From NCBI GenBank assembly GCA_946885925.1, contig CAMPHP010000021.1, positions 1-13,263 on the forward strand: a stretch of 13,263 nt of DNA, read 5' to 3'. Origin of the DNA: an uncultured Litorilinea sp. Lineage in GTDB: Bacteria; Chloroflexota; Anaerolineae; Caldilineales; Caldilineaceae. Position numbers and translations under genes: made by a program. The notes under the pieces were generated by a model. It was not told where the DNA came from. It ran no database searches and worked only from the letters and a program-made list of their open reading frames with translations. This document shows, piece by piece, positions 1-7,997 of the stretch. Within the stretch, counting starts at the first letter, position 1. Each line of letters starts with the position of its first letter.

Positions 1-1724
1 GACAAATCACGTTCCTCACCTAAACCGCACAATACGCCTACCGTTGCCATCTCAATGGCGCGTGCAGAGCGAAGATTGCTATCGGTGTCACTGACCATCA
101 GTACCCGGCTAGGTTCCAGGAAAAAACTGTTCGTGGCAAACATGAGGGGGTCACTATGAGGTAATAAATTGCCAACATCCTCGCGGCCAATCAACAGCGT
201 AAAGATGTTGGGGGAAATGTCAGCACGCTCAAGGAAGCAGACAATTTCCTCACGCGGCCGCGTAGAGACAATCGCGAGTTGGTATTGCTGGGCGAGTTTC
301 TCCAGCATAAGAGGGACACCGGGCAGCGGAGCCAACTTATCAGCCGGAGGGTGACCCCGCAGCATATCGAGCCATTGCAACTCGCGGTCAATCTCCTTGC
401 TTGGTTTGAAGCGGCGACTTTGGCTGACAATGAAATTGATCGTTCCTTCCACGTTGATCATCAAGCGACGTACATCCATGGCGCGGCGTTCGGGCGTAAC
501 CAGATCATCGAGCCAGTGCATATGGTTGCGCACCCAGTCCAGAAGGCTCCAATCCAACTCGGTTAAGGTTCCGTCCAGATCGAAAATAATGGCGTCGATT
601 TTGCGCCCGGCAATTAAGCCAGGAATGCGAATGCTGGCTTGTGGCGTGCGTAGCGGCTCAAAGGGTTCTAGATCGAAGAGCTTACGATAGATGTAAGAGA
701 GAATGGTGCGTGCACTCGCCATGATCGGGGTGGCAAGCAACACGCCCAACAGCCCAAAGACCAAGGTTCCCGCAATTAACCCCACAAAGGCTAATGCTGG
801 ATGGAGCCGTACCTGTCCTCCCACGAAACGGGGAATCAGGTAGATGCTCTCCAGTTGGCCAATGATGGCATAGATTAAGCCGACGATGATGGCAAAGGTC
901 AGATCGCTGACGGGCAGCCAGGATGAGCCTTGGAACAGCGCAAACATCGTGCCGATTGTACCGCTGATGGCAGGGCCAATCGAGGGCAGAAATTCTAGAA
1001 CGCCTGCCAGCAGTGCCAATGCTCCCGCATTGGGCATACCAATAATCAGCAGCGGAATCCAGGTGAGCAGTGCAACGACAATCGCTAACGTCAATTGGCC
1101 GCGCAGAAATGCGTGCCAGATCTGCTTTAACTCCTGACCCAATCGCCGCGCATCTTCTTGATAGTCTATCGGGATCTGGTCCATAATAATCCGCTGGAGC
1201 TTAAAGGAATCTTTGAGCAACCAGAAGTTAAGTACCAGGACATAGACTACGGTGATGACGCTGTTGGTAAGCCCGCGTGCAATCGAGAAGGGGTTGCCGG
1301 TGGCGACGACCAGGAGGTTGCCCAAGGCCTCGCCCGTCTGCTGGAAGAGCATGTCCGGTGAAAAAGCCAGTGGCCCAAAAGCGAATATGGGACCTGTGGA
1401 GACATTACGCAGGCTTTCGACCAATCCCTCTAACGTGGATTGGAGCGACGATACGAGATCAGCCAAGCGTGGAATCACCAACACGGGCATGAGGATGAGG
1501 GCGGTGAGCAGCCCCACATAGACCAGCGTGACCGCAACAGAGCGCGACCAGCCTGTACTACGCTGTATCCAATTAACAGGGTAGCTGAGGATAAAGGCGA
1601 GGAGGAAAGCAACAATGGTAGGGGTAATCAGCACCCGGAAGGTGATGAGCAAAATCAATGCTATCACCGCCAAAGCGACGGTGACAATGATCTTGGTAAG
1701 ATTACTCCAGCGCCGCGAACCCAT
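1..1724 (-). CDS. AI-2E/PerM-family permease fused to a HAD hydrolase (C-terminus beyond the window)
   Basis: One uninterrupted minus-strand frame of 574 codons starts at ATG 1724 and is still open at base 1. I translated it through the junction and found no stop. Residues 1-345 look like an AI-2E-family exporter/permease: paired membrane helices at about 11-48 and 55-77, an extramembrane stretch at about 80-150, then helices at about 155-172, 210-265 (with the family-like LEFLPSIGPAISG), 273-299 and 305-345. After a short linker a HAD domain begins: motif I DLDGT at 382-386, motif II ST at 487-488, and motif IV with D546. The motif III lysine (usually KPxP) is replaced by PHSDP and the second motif IV acid is N550, so catalysis is uncertain. 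The frame upstream is closed by a TAA. A GGAAGG lies 11 bp before the ATG. The gene follows lepB by 76 bp, probably in one operon. The family assignment is firm; substrate and function are unknown. Confidence 0.88.
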   Translation of the reverse strand, partial: MGSRRWSNLTKIIVTVALAVIALILLITFRVLITPTIVAFLLAFILSYPVNWIQRSTGWSRSVAVTLVYVGLLTALILMPVLVIPRLADLVSSLQSTLEGLVESLRNVSTGPIFAFGPLAFSPDMLFQQTGEALGNLLVVATGNPFSIARGLTNSVITVVYVLVLNFWLLKDSFKLQRIIMDQIPIDYQEDARRLGQELKQIWHAFLRGQLTLAIVVALLTWIPLLIIGMPNAGALALLAGVLEFLPSIGPAISGTIGTMFALFQGSSWLPVSDLTFAIIVGLIYAIIGQLESIYLIPRFVGGQVRLHPALAFVGLIAGTLVFGLLGVLLATPIMASARTILSYIYRKLFDLEPFEPLRTPQASIRIPGLIAGRKIDAIIFDLDGTLTELDWSLLDWVRNHMHWLDDLVTPERRAMDVRRLMINVEGTINFIVSQSRRFKPSKEIDRELQWLDMLRGHPPADKLAPLPGVPLMLEKLAQQYQLAIVSTRPREEIVCFLERADISPNIFTLLIGREDVGNLLPHSDPLMFATNSFFLEPSRVLMVSDTDSNLRSARAIEMATVGVLCGLGEERDL

Positions 1725-1800
1725 GCGCGATCTAGCCTTCCAGTTGGCCTTCTGCCAAATTAAGCATTAGTTGGCGCGACCGAGCGGCCTGCTAAATGGC

Positions 1801-2418
1801 TCAAAATGCAGCAAATTGATCCAATGGCCAATAGCGCAGCCAGACCCGACCGAGAATATTTTCACGTTGGACTGGCCCAAAGGAGCGGCTGTCATTGCTA
1901 TTATCGCGGTTGTCACCCATGACAAAGTAGTTAAGCGGGCCAAGTATGGTTGGCGGCATACTTTGATAGTCAAGATCATGGGGAAATGGTTCAGGCAGCG
2001 GCTCGTTGTTGACATAGACTATGCCGTTGCGCACCTCCACAGTCTCCCCTGGTAGACCAATCACTCGCTTTACCAACATTTCTTCCATATCCGGCATGGC
2101 GATGACTACAATGTCATTACGACCCGGTGGGTAAAAGCGATAGCTTACTTTGTCGATGATGAGGCGTTGCTGTTCATACAGATTTGGCTCCATACTCTGC
2201 CCATAGACAATTGTCGCCTGGGCGAGAAATAGATGCACTGTCAACGCCAGGACCAGTGCCGGTAAGATCACTTGCAGGCTCTCTTGGATAAAGAGCCGCA
2301 ACAAGGTGAACTTGCTGGGCTTTTGTCCAGCATAACGTTGTTCTGGTTCGGCACTGATTGGATATTCTGAAAAAGGATTCTGGTTTTGGTTCTGCATAGG
2401 GTTTATAGAATGCTCCAC
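1801..2418 (-). CDS. lepB: Signal peptidase I
   Basis: This is a 205-residue type I signal peptidase of the S26 Ser/Lys dyad class, which cleaves signal peptides from exported proteins on the outer face of the membrane. A hydrophilic Q/N-rich cytoplasmic tail (1-45) is followed by one membrane helix at about 49-68. Box B GQSMEP carries the nucleophile S75. Box D (RNDIVV, then LVKRVIGLPGE) carries the general base K117. Box E GDNRDNSNDSRSFGPV lies at 168-183. All catalytic elements are present and the length is normal for a single-TM bacterial enzyme. The listed start is GTG 2418; an in-frame ATG at 2397 (Met8) is an alternative. A promoter-like pair sits just upstream and would place transcription start only a few bases before the GTG, which favours the ATG unless the mRNA is almost leaderless. 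It is the first gene of a likely operon with the permease-HAD fusion. Confidence 0.95.
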   Translation of the reverse strand: MEHSINPMQNQNQNPFSEYPISAEPEQRYAGQKPSKFTLLRLFIQESLQVILPALVLALTVHLFLAQATIVYGQSMEPNLYEQQRLIIDKVSYRFYPPGRNDIVVIAMPDMEEMLVKRVIGLPGETVEVRNGIVYVNNEPLPEPFPHDLDYQSMPPTILGPLNYFVMGDNRDNSNDSRSFGPVQRENILGRVWLRYWPLDQFAAF

Positions 2419-2946
2419 GGAATTAACCCAAGTATAGTCACCTGTGCTAGTTTAGCAAAATGGCCTTTGTTGTATTGATTCCTATCCGCCACTGGACGCA
2501 CCTATCTCTACACGAGTCTAGACATTATGGACTTTTCTAACTTGGAAATTCGTAATCTTTCTGACATGTAAGTACAAGCTTGCAAATTCAATAAGTAAAG
2601 CATCTAATCCCATTGACATCTACATGATCCATAATAGTAAATTAATGTGCTAACAAATTCTGATCTGGCAGGTTATCTTGTCTCCCTTCTGATATAGACG
2701 CTAAATGTTCATAATTATGGACGGTCACTTTGTCATTTCTGCGGATGTAACTGTACTTGGGCTATACTTGACGTTATACTAGCGGATATTCCGAGTATGG
2801 TAGCGGACTTATAGAGTACGACTACAATACGACTTTTACCGTACATTGTTGTTTGTCACGTGTCTCTGTCACATATCCTTTATTCAATCTTCTATTGCTT
2901 CTGTCACCTGTTCCTGTATCTGTGATTCTTAACCCTATTACCAACT
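2419..2946. promoter_or_regulatory. Divergent AT-rich intergenic region with repeated TGTCA/TGACA motifs
   Basis: These 528 bp hold no plausible gene. They separate lepB (minus) from the GH3-like gene (plus) and should carry both promoters. TGACA occurs at 2562-2566 and 2614-2618 (the latter within TTGACA). TGTCA occurs at 2731-2735, 2854-2858, 2867-2871 and 2902-2906, the last three as TGTCAC. Two imperfect 21-bp tandem units starting TAGCGGA occupy 2780-2800 and 2801-2821, with about 14 of 21 positions shared. -10-like TATACT hexamers lie at 2763-2768 and 2775-2780, but none has a convincing -35 at the right distance. The last 80 bp before the GH3-like start are pyrimidine-rich and contain no Shine-Dalgarno sequence. 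I see no RNA gene here. Confidence 0.4.
2431..2458 (-). promoter_or_regulatory. Candidate lepB promoter
   Basis: Read on the minus strand there is TTGCTA (2458-2453, 4 of 6 to the -35 consensus), a 16-bp spacer, and TATACT (2436-2431, 5 of 6 to the -10 consensus). Transcription would start near 2424. This is a pattern match only. Confidence 0.45.
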
Positions 2947-5900
2947 ATGATTTCGATTGAACGCTTCTTTCGCGCTTGGCTTGCCCTGGCGCTCTTTGTT
3001 GCCGCGGTTTTGCCTAGCTCGATCCAAGCCCAAACAGTCTCTCCTCTACCAACGGAAGCACCCCCAGCACTATTGCCTACAGTTACACCGGCTAGTGCTG
3101 ACGCGACAGCTTTGGCCGCGCAGGTTGAGCAGATCTTTAGCCAAATGAGTGATGCCGACAAGGTAGGACAACTGTTTGTCATCGGTTTTGAGGGGAGTAA
3201 TGCTGGTATTGACAGCGATATTGCCGAGTTGATCTATGGCTATCGCGTGGGTGGCGTTGTGCTCAGCCCGCGTAACAACAACTTTATTAACGAGCGTACT
3301 GTTGATACGCCAACACAAGTGGCGACATTGATCAACCGGCTGCAAGCCTTAAGTTTTGGGCTGCTTCTACCTGCTGACCGCGCACTCCAACCGCTGAGTG
3401 GCGATATATGGCCTCCATCCGGCTCATTCTCAATGGAACAAGTGACCAGTGTGCCGCCCGTCAACCTGCCATTGCTAATTGCCGTGGAACAGGGTGGTGA
3501 TGGGCTGCCCTCGACCAGCTTGCGGCGGGGCTTTACACAACTGCCCAGCGCGATGGCACTTGGCGCAACCTGGAACTCTGAACTCACCTATCGCGTCGGA
3601 CAAGTCGTTGGGCGCGAATTGGCGGCAGTTGGTGTCAATCTCTTACTTGGGCCTAACTTAGATGTCCTGGAGCAACCGCGTCCTGACGGAGTTGGGTCGT
3701 TGGGACTGCAATCCTTTGGCGGTGATCCTGATTGGGTAAGCCAGTTGGGGCGCGCCTATATTGCTGGTGTGCACGTGGGAAGCGGGCGACAAGTTGCAAC
3801 GATTGCCGGTCATTTTCCTGGTGCTGGTGATGCTGACCGGATGCCTGATCAAGAGGTTGCTACAGTACAACGTAGCTTGGCTGAATTAGAGCGGGTCACA
3901 CTGCCCCCTTTTCTGGCTGTGACGCGGCCTTTCTCGACCACACTCGATCCAGCTGTAACTGATGGCTTGATGTCCAGCCACATTCGCTATAGCGGACTGC
4001 AAGGAGCCAGCCTGGGACTCAATACGCCGATTAGCCTTGCGCCTGAGCTAGCAGGGTTGTTGGCGCGGCCAGGTCTAGCCGAATGGCACACGCAGGGTGG
4101 TATCGTGATGAGCAATATGTTGGGGGCTCCTGCCATCCGTCGTTACTATGACCCCACCTTGAAAGAATTTCCCTATCGCCGGGTGGCGATGGATGCCTTT
4201 GTTACCGCAGGGCATGATCTACTCTATTTGGATCGCTTCAGCTTGGATGATCAATGGGAGAGCGAAAAGCTCAATATTAAGGAGACCATAGGCTTCTTCC
4301 AAGAGCGTTATGCGCGCGACCCGGATTTTGCGGCTCAGGTCAATGCTGCTGTGCGCCGGATTCTTACACTAAAATTGCGGCTTTATGGCACACCCTCTTC
4401 CGCTGAAGCCCGCGCGGGTGAGCCGATCATCCCCTTGTCCGATGTATTGGTGAATGAAGATTCGTTGCAGATCTTGAGCGGAGACGCACAAGCTGAGGCG
4501 TCTATTGTTATGGGTCAAGTTGCACGTGAATCATTCACCGTTTTATACCCAGACCCTGGTGCTGTGGCAGAGAGTGCTATGTCTGCTCCGGAGGTGGATG
4601 AGCAGATCTTGGTTGTCACCGACAGCCGTTTGGTGCGCGAGTGTACGATTTGTATCGCCGAGACGACGGTGGGACCCGACGAAATCGCTTCAATAATTAC
4701 CCGGCTCTATGGCCCGAATGGCGGCACAGGGCAATTGACCGCAGATCAGATTACAAGTTTGACCTTTGCCGATGTAGCGCAAGCGTTGGATGCCGAGGCG
4801 ACCCCTCCAGTTCCCGAGAATGCTGGCGTGCTGCTGCCCACACCCACAGCGACCCCGCTGCCCACGCCAGACCCAAGTGGCAGCGGTGAGACTGCTGAAG
4901 ATGCAGTGGATAAAAATACCAGGACACGCCAATTGATTGACCAGGCCGACTGGATTATATTTGCCATGCTTGATGTGGACACGGTAAATTATCCTACCAG
5001 TGATGTGGTCAAAGACTTTCTCACTCAGACGAACGTCCAACGTGCTGACAAACGAATTATTGTCTTGGCATTGAATGCTCCCTACTTCCTCGATGCGACA
5101 GAGATTAGCAAACTAACTGGCTACTATGGCATCTATGGGAAGACCCAGCATTTTCTAGAAAGTGCCGTGCGTGCACTTTTTCGGGCCTATACGCCTATTG
5201 GCGCGCCACCCGTGAGCGTGCCGGGAACTCGTTTTGCCAATCTGTCTGAACGGCTAAGTCCAGATCCTGCGCAGCCAATTGATTTGCGCGTGTCGGCATC
5301 GGATGGCCGTATCCTCGCTGGAGAAGCCTCAAGTGGCGGCGCTCCTTTGCCTGTAGTAGAGGCGGGAACCCTGATTCGCATTCAAGCGGGGCCGATTCTG
5401 GATCGCAATGGACGACCTGTGCGCAACGGAACCCCTGTCGAAGTGGTGGTAGCGTATGCGGATGACGGCGCGGCGCGCGAAGTAGAGACCGTTGCTACAC
5501 AAAATGGGGTAGCCGCGCGTGATATTGTTGTTACACGCGGTGGCGTAGCGCAGATTACGGCACGGGCTGGTCCTGCAACCTCTAATGAAACTATAGCCCT
5601 CAGCGTGCAGGGAGGGACTCCGATTGTGGCATCGCCCATGCCTGTGGAAACCCTTACCCAAACGGCTATGCTTAGTACCTCGGTGGTTCCGAGCGTAAGC
5701 ACAGAGACAGAACAAGCTGTGCCCCCTCCCACAGAGGAGGCGCGCATGACCGTAGTCTCCCTGGCGGTCGCATTATTAACCATAATGGTGACAATCTCGC
5801 TGTTGTTGGTGGTACTGGTGCGCGTTCTCTCCCGCCAAACCCTTGTCCATAGTATTCTGTGGGCAGTGAATTGTGGGCTGGGTGCCTATATCCTCTATGG

Positions 5901-6024
5901 ATTGGGACTATTGCCGGGTGGAAGTTGGCTCCAGGAGAGTCTGCGCGTTTGGGGTACAGGATTGGTTGTCTTTATTGCCATGATAGTGCCCCTGGTTTGG
6001 CTGCAATTGCGTACAATAGAATAA
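2947..6024 (+). CDS. Exported, membrane-anchored GH3-like protein, probable pseudoenzyme
   Basis: This 1025-residue protein has a signal peptide (about 1-28, ending SIQA before Q) and a NagZ-like GH3 TIM-barrel domain at about 55-480. Family landmarks are present: MSDADKVGQLFVIGF, AGHFPGAGD, LMSSH and AGHDLLYL. NagZ enzymes cleave beta-N-acetylglucosamine from peptidoglycan fragments. Here the expected catalytic residues are absent. The KHFPGHG lysine is Gly, the Asp-His acid/base dyad (DSH) aligns with RMPDQE (298-303), and the nucleophile motif (S/T)D becomes SN at 389-390. A Pro/Thr linker at about 619-645 leads to an alpha/beta segment, a beta-rich Ig-like segment at about 775-900, and three membrane helices near 936-960, 969-991 and 1003-1021. 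The start is fixed by the signal peptide; no Shine-Dalgarno is visible. It is probably a surface-exposed binding or structural protein. The fold is confident; loss of activity is inferred from motif alignment by eye. Confidence 0.88.
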   Translation: MISIERFFRAWLALALFVAAVLPSSIQAQTVSPLPTEAPPALLPTVTPASADATALAAQVEQIFSQMSDADKVGQLFVIGFEGSNAGIDSDIAELIYGYRVGGVVLSPRNNNFINERTVDTPTQVATLINRLQALSFGLLLPADRALQPLSGDIWPPSGSFSMEQVTSVPPVNLPLLIAVEQGGDGLPSTSLRRGFTQLPSAMALGATWNSELTYRVGQVVGRELAAVGVNLLLGPNLDVLEQPRPDGVGSLGLQSFGGDPDWVSQLGRAYIAGVHVGSGRQVATIAGHFPGAGDADRMPDQEVATVQRSLAELERVTLPPFLAVTRPFSTTLDPAVTDGLMSSHIRYSGLQGASLGLNTPISLAPELAGLLARPGLAEWHTQGGIVMSNMLGAPAIRRYYDPTLKEFPYRRVAMDAFVTAGHDLLYLDRFSLDDQWESEKLNIKETIGFFQERYARDPDFAAQVNAAVRRILTLKLRLYGTPSSAEARAGEPIIPLSDVLVNEDSLQILSGDAQAEASIVMGQVARESFTVLYPDPGAVAESAMSAPEVDEQILVVTDSRLVRECTICIAETTVGPDEIASIITRLYGPNGGTGQLTADQITSLTFADVAQALDAEATPPVPENAGVLLPTPTATPLPTPDPSGSGETAEDAVDKNTRTRQLIDQADWIIFAMLDVDTVNYPTSDVVKDFLTQTNVQRADKRIIVLALNAPYFLDATEISKLTGYYGIYGKTQHFLESAVRALFRAYTPIGAPPVSVPGTRFANLSERLSPDPAQPIDLRVSASDGRILAGEASSGGAPLPVVEAGTLIRIQAGPILDRNGRPVRNGTPVEVVVAYADDGAAREVETVATQNGVAARDIVVTRGGVAQITARAGPATSNETIALSVQGGTPIVASPMPVETLTQTAMLSTSVVPSVSTETEQAVPPPTEEARMTVVSLAVALLTIMVTISLLLVVLVRVLSRQTLVHSILWAVNCGLGAYILYGLGLLPGGSWLQESLRVWGTGLVVFIAMIVPLVWLQLRTIE

Positions 6025-6067
6025 CCAAGTACCGTGCGCATTTGTGCAATCCCAGCTTGGTACTTGG
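6025..6067 (+). terminator. Stem-loop after the GH3-like gene
   Basis: CCAAGTACC (6025-6033) is perfectly complementary to GGTACTTGG (6059-6067). An inner stem TGCGC/GTGCA (with one G-U pair) can form within the 25-nt loop. It begins right after the stop codon. No T-run follows, so it is either a weak terminator or a 3'-end stabilising structure. Confidence 0.45.
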
Positions 6068-6102
6068 GCATTCTGTAGAGTACAAATTTCACTACTTAAA
6101 CC

Positions 6103-6121
6103 TATACTTTAAATCTATACT
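6103..6121 (+). promoter_or_regulatory. Tandem TATACT hexamers upstream of pckA
   Basis: TATACT occurs at 6103-6108 and again at 6116-6121, 13 bp apart, about 120-137 bp before the pckA start. Each is 5 of 6 to the -10 consensus, but I find no good -35 at 16-18 bp. This stretch is the likely location of the pckA promoter. Confidence 0.3.
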
Positions 6122-6225
6122 AGACAATCCTACACTAGATAACGTTGCAATAGACAGGAGTGGACAGAATCATTCGGTAGAAGCCTTACCGACAACAGGC
6201 ATTAACGGATGGGAAGTTTAATCGC

Positions 6226-6231
6226 AAGGAG
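6226..6231 (+). promoter_or_regulatory. pckA ribosome binding site
   Basis: AAGGAG lies 9 bp before ATG 6241. It is the only strong Shine-Dalgarno sequence in front of a gene in this window and fixes the pckA start. Confidence 0.75.
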
Positions 6232-6240
6232 AATCACCGT

Positions 6241-7848
6241 ATGGCTATTCGCCAAAGCAAAGTTGGTCTAGAACTTCATGGCGTGCACAACCCTGGCACG
6301 ATTCATTGGACGTTGAACGCCCCTGCTCTCTACGAACATGCGATCCGGCGGGGCGAAGGCAATTTGGCTCATCACGGCTCTTTGGTGGTACAAACCGGCA
6401 AGCACACGGGTCGCTCACCCAAAGACAGATTTGTGGTCAGAGAGCCAAGTACAGAAGCCCATGTTGCATGGGGCAGCGTCAACCAGCCCATCTCCGAAAC
6501 TCACTTCGAACATCTCCATCGTCGTCTCATGGAATATCTCCAAGGGCGCGAACTTTATGTGCAAGATTGCTTTGTCGGGGCAGATCCAAAGTACCGCATG
6601 GCGGTACGCATTATCACGGAGGATGCGTGGCAATCGCTCTTTGCGCGTAATCTGTTTATTCCGGCGAATGATGAGGAGCATAAGAGCTTTTTCCCTGAGT
6701 TTACTGTCATTCAAGCGCCGGGCTTCTATGCCATTCCAGAGCAGGATGGCACAAATTCAGAAGTTGTTATCGCCATGCATTTGGGCCGGAAGTTTGTCCT
6801 GATCGGCGGCACCCAATATGCCGGGGAGGTGAAGAAGTCGGTCTTTAGCGCCATGAATTATCTGCTCCCTTTTCGCGATGTACTGCCGATGCATTGCTCG
6901 GCAAATTATGGCCCTAATAAGGATGTGGCGATTTTCTTTGGATTGTCGGGTACTGGCAAGACTACGCTCTCTACCGATCCGGCACGCACGCTGATTGGCG
7001 ACGATGAGCATGCTTGGAGCGATGATGGCATTTTTAATCTGGAAGGTGGTTGTTATGCCAAGACGATCAATCTATCGGCAAGTGCTGAACCTGATATTTA
7101 TGAGGCAGCGCGTAGATTTGGCACCATCCTAGAAAATGTCGGCTTTGATCCGGAGACTTGCGAAGTCGATCTAGACGATGACTCGAAAACCGAGAATACC
7201 CGCGCCGCCTATCCCATCAGCTATATTCCACGAGCCTCGCGTTTGGGGTTGGGTGGTCATCCTACCAATATCATCATGCTGACTGCCGATGCCTTTGGTG
7301 TGCTGCCCCCCATTGCCAAGCTGACACCCATACAGGCCGTTTATCACTTTCTCTCTGGCTATACTGCCAAAGTTGCAGGTACCGAGAAGGGCGTCACCGA
7401 ACCAGAGGCTACCTTTAGCGCCTGTTTCGGAGAGCCGTTTATGGTGCTGCCCCCTGTGAGATATGCCGAACTCTTGGGCGAGCGCATTGCCCATCATCAA
7501 GTTGATGTATGGCTGGTCAACACAGGCTGGAGCGGCGGCCCTTATGGTGTGGGCAAGCGTATGAACATTGACTTCACGCGAGCCATGATCCATGCCGCGC
7601 TCGATGGTACTTTGGTTGCAATACCCACACGCCGGGACGAGATCTTTAACCTCGAAGTTCCTATAAGCTGCCCAGGCATCCCTAGTGAGATACTCGACCC
7701 GCGTACTACCTGGACTGACCCGGCAGAGTATGATCGCCAAGCTATCCGGCTGGCCGAGATGTTCCGGCGAAACTTTGCGCGCTTCAGCGATCAAGTTCCG
7801 GCAGAGATCGTGGCTGCTGGCCCTCGACCACTCTCTGTCAGACACTAA
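6241..7848 (+). CDS. pckA: Phosphoenolpyruvate carboxykinase (ATP)
   Basis: This is a 535-residue ATP-dependent PEP carboxykinase. It interconverts oxaloacetate plus ATP with PEP, CO2 and ADP, the entry step of gluconeogenesis from TCA intermediates, in the cytoplasm. The length matches the bacterial enzyme (about 540). The substrate-binding motif HTGRSPKDRF carries R58. The metal and substrate site includes Y193, K198 and K199 in QYAGEVKKS and H218 in PMHCSAN. The kinase-1a P-loop GLSGTGKT spans 234-241 with K240, and kinase-2 GDDEHAW spans 253-259. The usual Gly in DDEHGW is Ala here; otherwise the active site looks complete. A good ribosome binding site precedes it. Hairpins on both sides (6025-6067 and 7877-7919) suggest its own transcription unit. 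The long opposite-strand frame at its 3' end is a shadow. Confidence 0.97.
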   Translation: MAIRQSKVGLELHGVHNPGTIHWTLNAPALYEHAIRRGEGNLAHHGSLVVQTGKHTGRSPKDRFVVREPSTEAHVAWGSVNQPISETHFEHLHRRLMEYLQGRELYVQDCFVGADPKYRMAVRIITEDAWQSLFARNLFIPANDEEHKSFFPEFTVIQAPGFYAIPEQDGTNSEVVIAMHLGRKFVLIGGTQYAGEVKKSVFSAMNYLLPFRDVLPMHCSANYGPNKDVAIFFGLSGTGKTTLSTDPARTLIGDDEHAWSDDGIFNLEGGCYAKTINLSASAEPDIYEAARRFGTILENVGFDPETCEVDLDDDSKTENTRAAYPISYIPRASRLGLGGHPTNIIMLTADAFGVLPPIAKLTPIQAVYHFLSGYTAKVAGTEKGVTEPEATFSACFGEPFMVLPPVRYAELLGERIAHHQVDVWLVNTGWSGGPYGVGKRMNIDFTRAMIHAALDGTLVAIPTRRDEIFNLEVPISCPGIPSEILDPRTTWTDPAEYDRQAIRLAEMFRRNFARFSDQVPAEIVAAGPRPLSVRH

Positions 7849-7876
7849 CCGGCAACTCATATAGGCTCTGCACAGA

Positions 7877-7919
7877 CCTTCCTTGGAGCCAGAAGCCCTT
7901 TGGGTGGCTCCAAGGAAGG
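7877..7919 (+). terminator. Strong hairpin after pckA
   Basis: CCTTCCTTGGAGCCA (7877-7891) pairs perfectly over 15 bp with TGGCTCCAAGGAAGG (7905-7919). The 13-nt loop contains a further CCC/GGG pairing. It starts 28 bp after the pckA stop. It is followed by TTGTT rather than a long T-run. Most likely this is the pckA terminator. Confidence 0.75.
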
Positions 7920-7997
7920 TTGTTAAGCAACGAATTTCGTTTGCTAGCTAGCCCTAGAAGAAACGTTTTATGTTTGCCCGATCCAACACCCCTGCCC

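Noticed and set aside
169..1763. Several plus-strand frames of 60-107 codons
   Set aside because: They lie opposite the continuous permease-HAD frame, which has clear family motifs; their translations show no domain and are shadows.
1732..1767. 11-codon minus-strand frame between lepB and the permease fusion
   Set aside because: It has no ribosome site or recognisable attenuator features; too short to support.
2613..2641. TTGACA at 2613-2618 as a promoter for the GH3-like gene
   Set aside because: The -35 match is perfect, but no acceptable -10 lies 16-18 bp downstream, and it is over 300 bp from the start codon.
7171..7860. 229-codon minus-strand frame opposite the pckA 3' end
   Set aside because: It is antisense to a well-conserved pckA with complete motifs, has no recognisable domain, and overlaps only coding sequence.
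7920..7997. Earlier TTG start for the DUF3419 gene at 7920
   Set aside because: It would begin directly at the base of the pckA hairpin with no spacing for a ribosome site, and the added residues show no family similarity.
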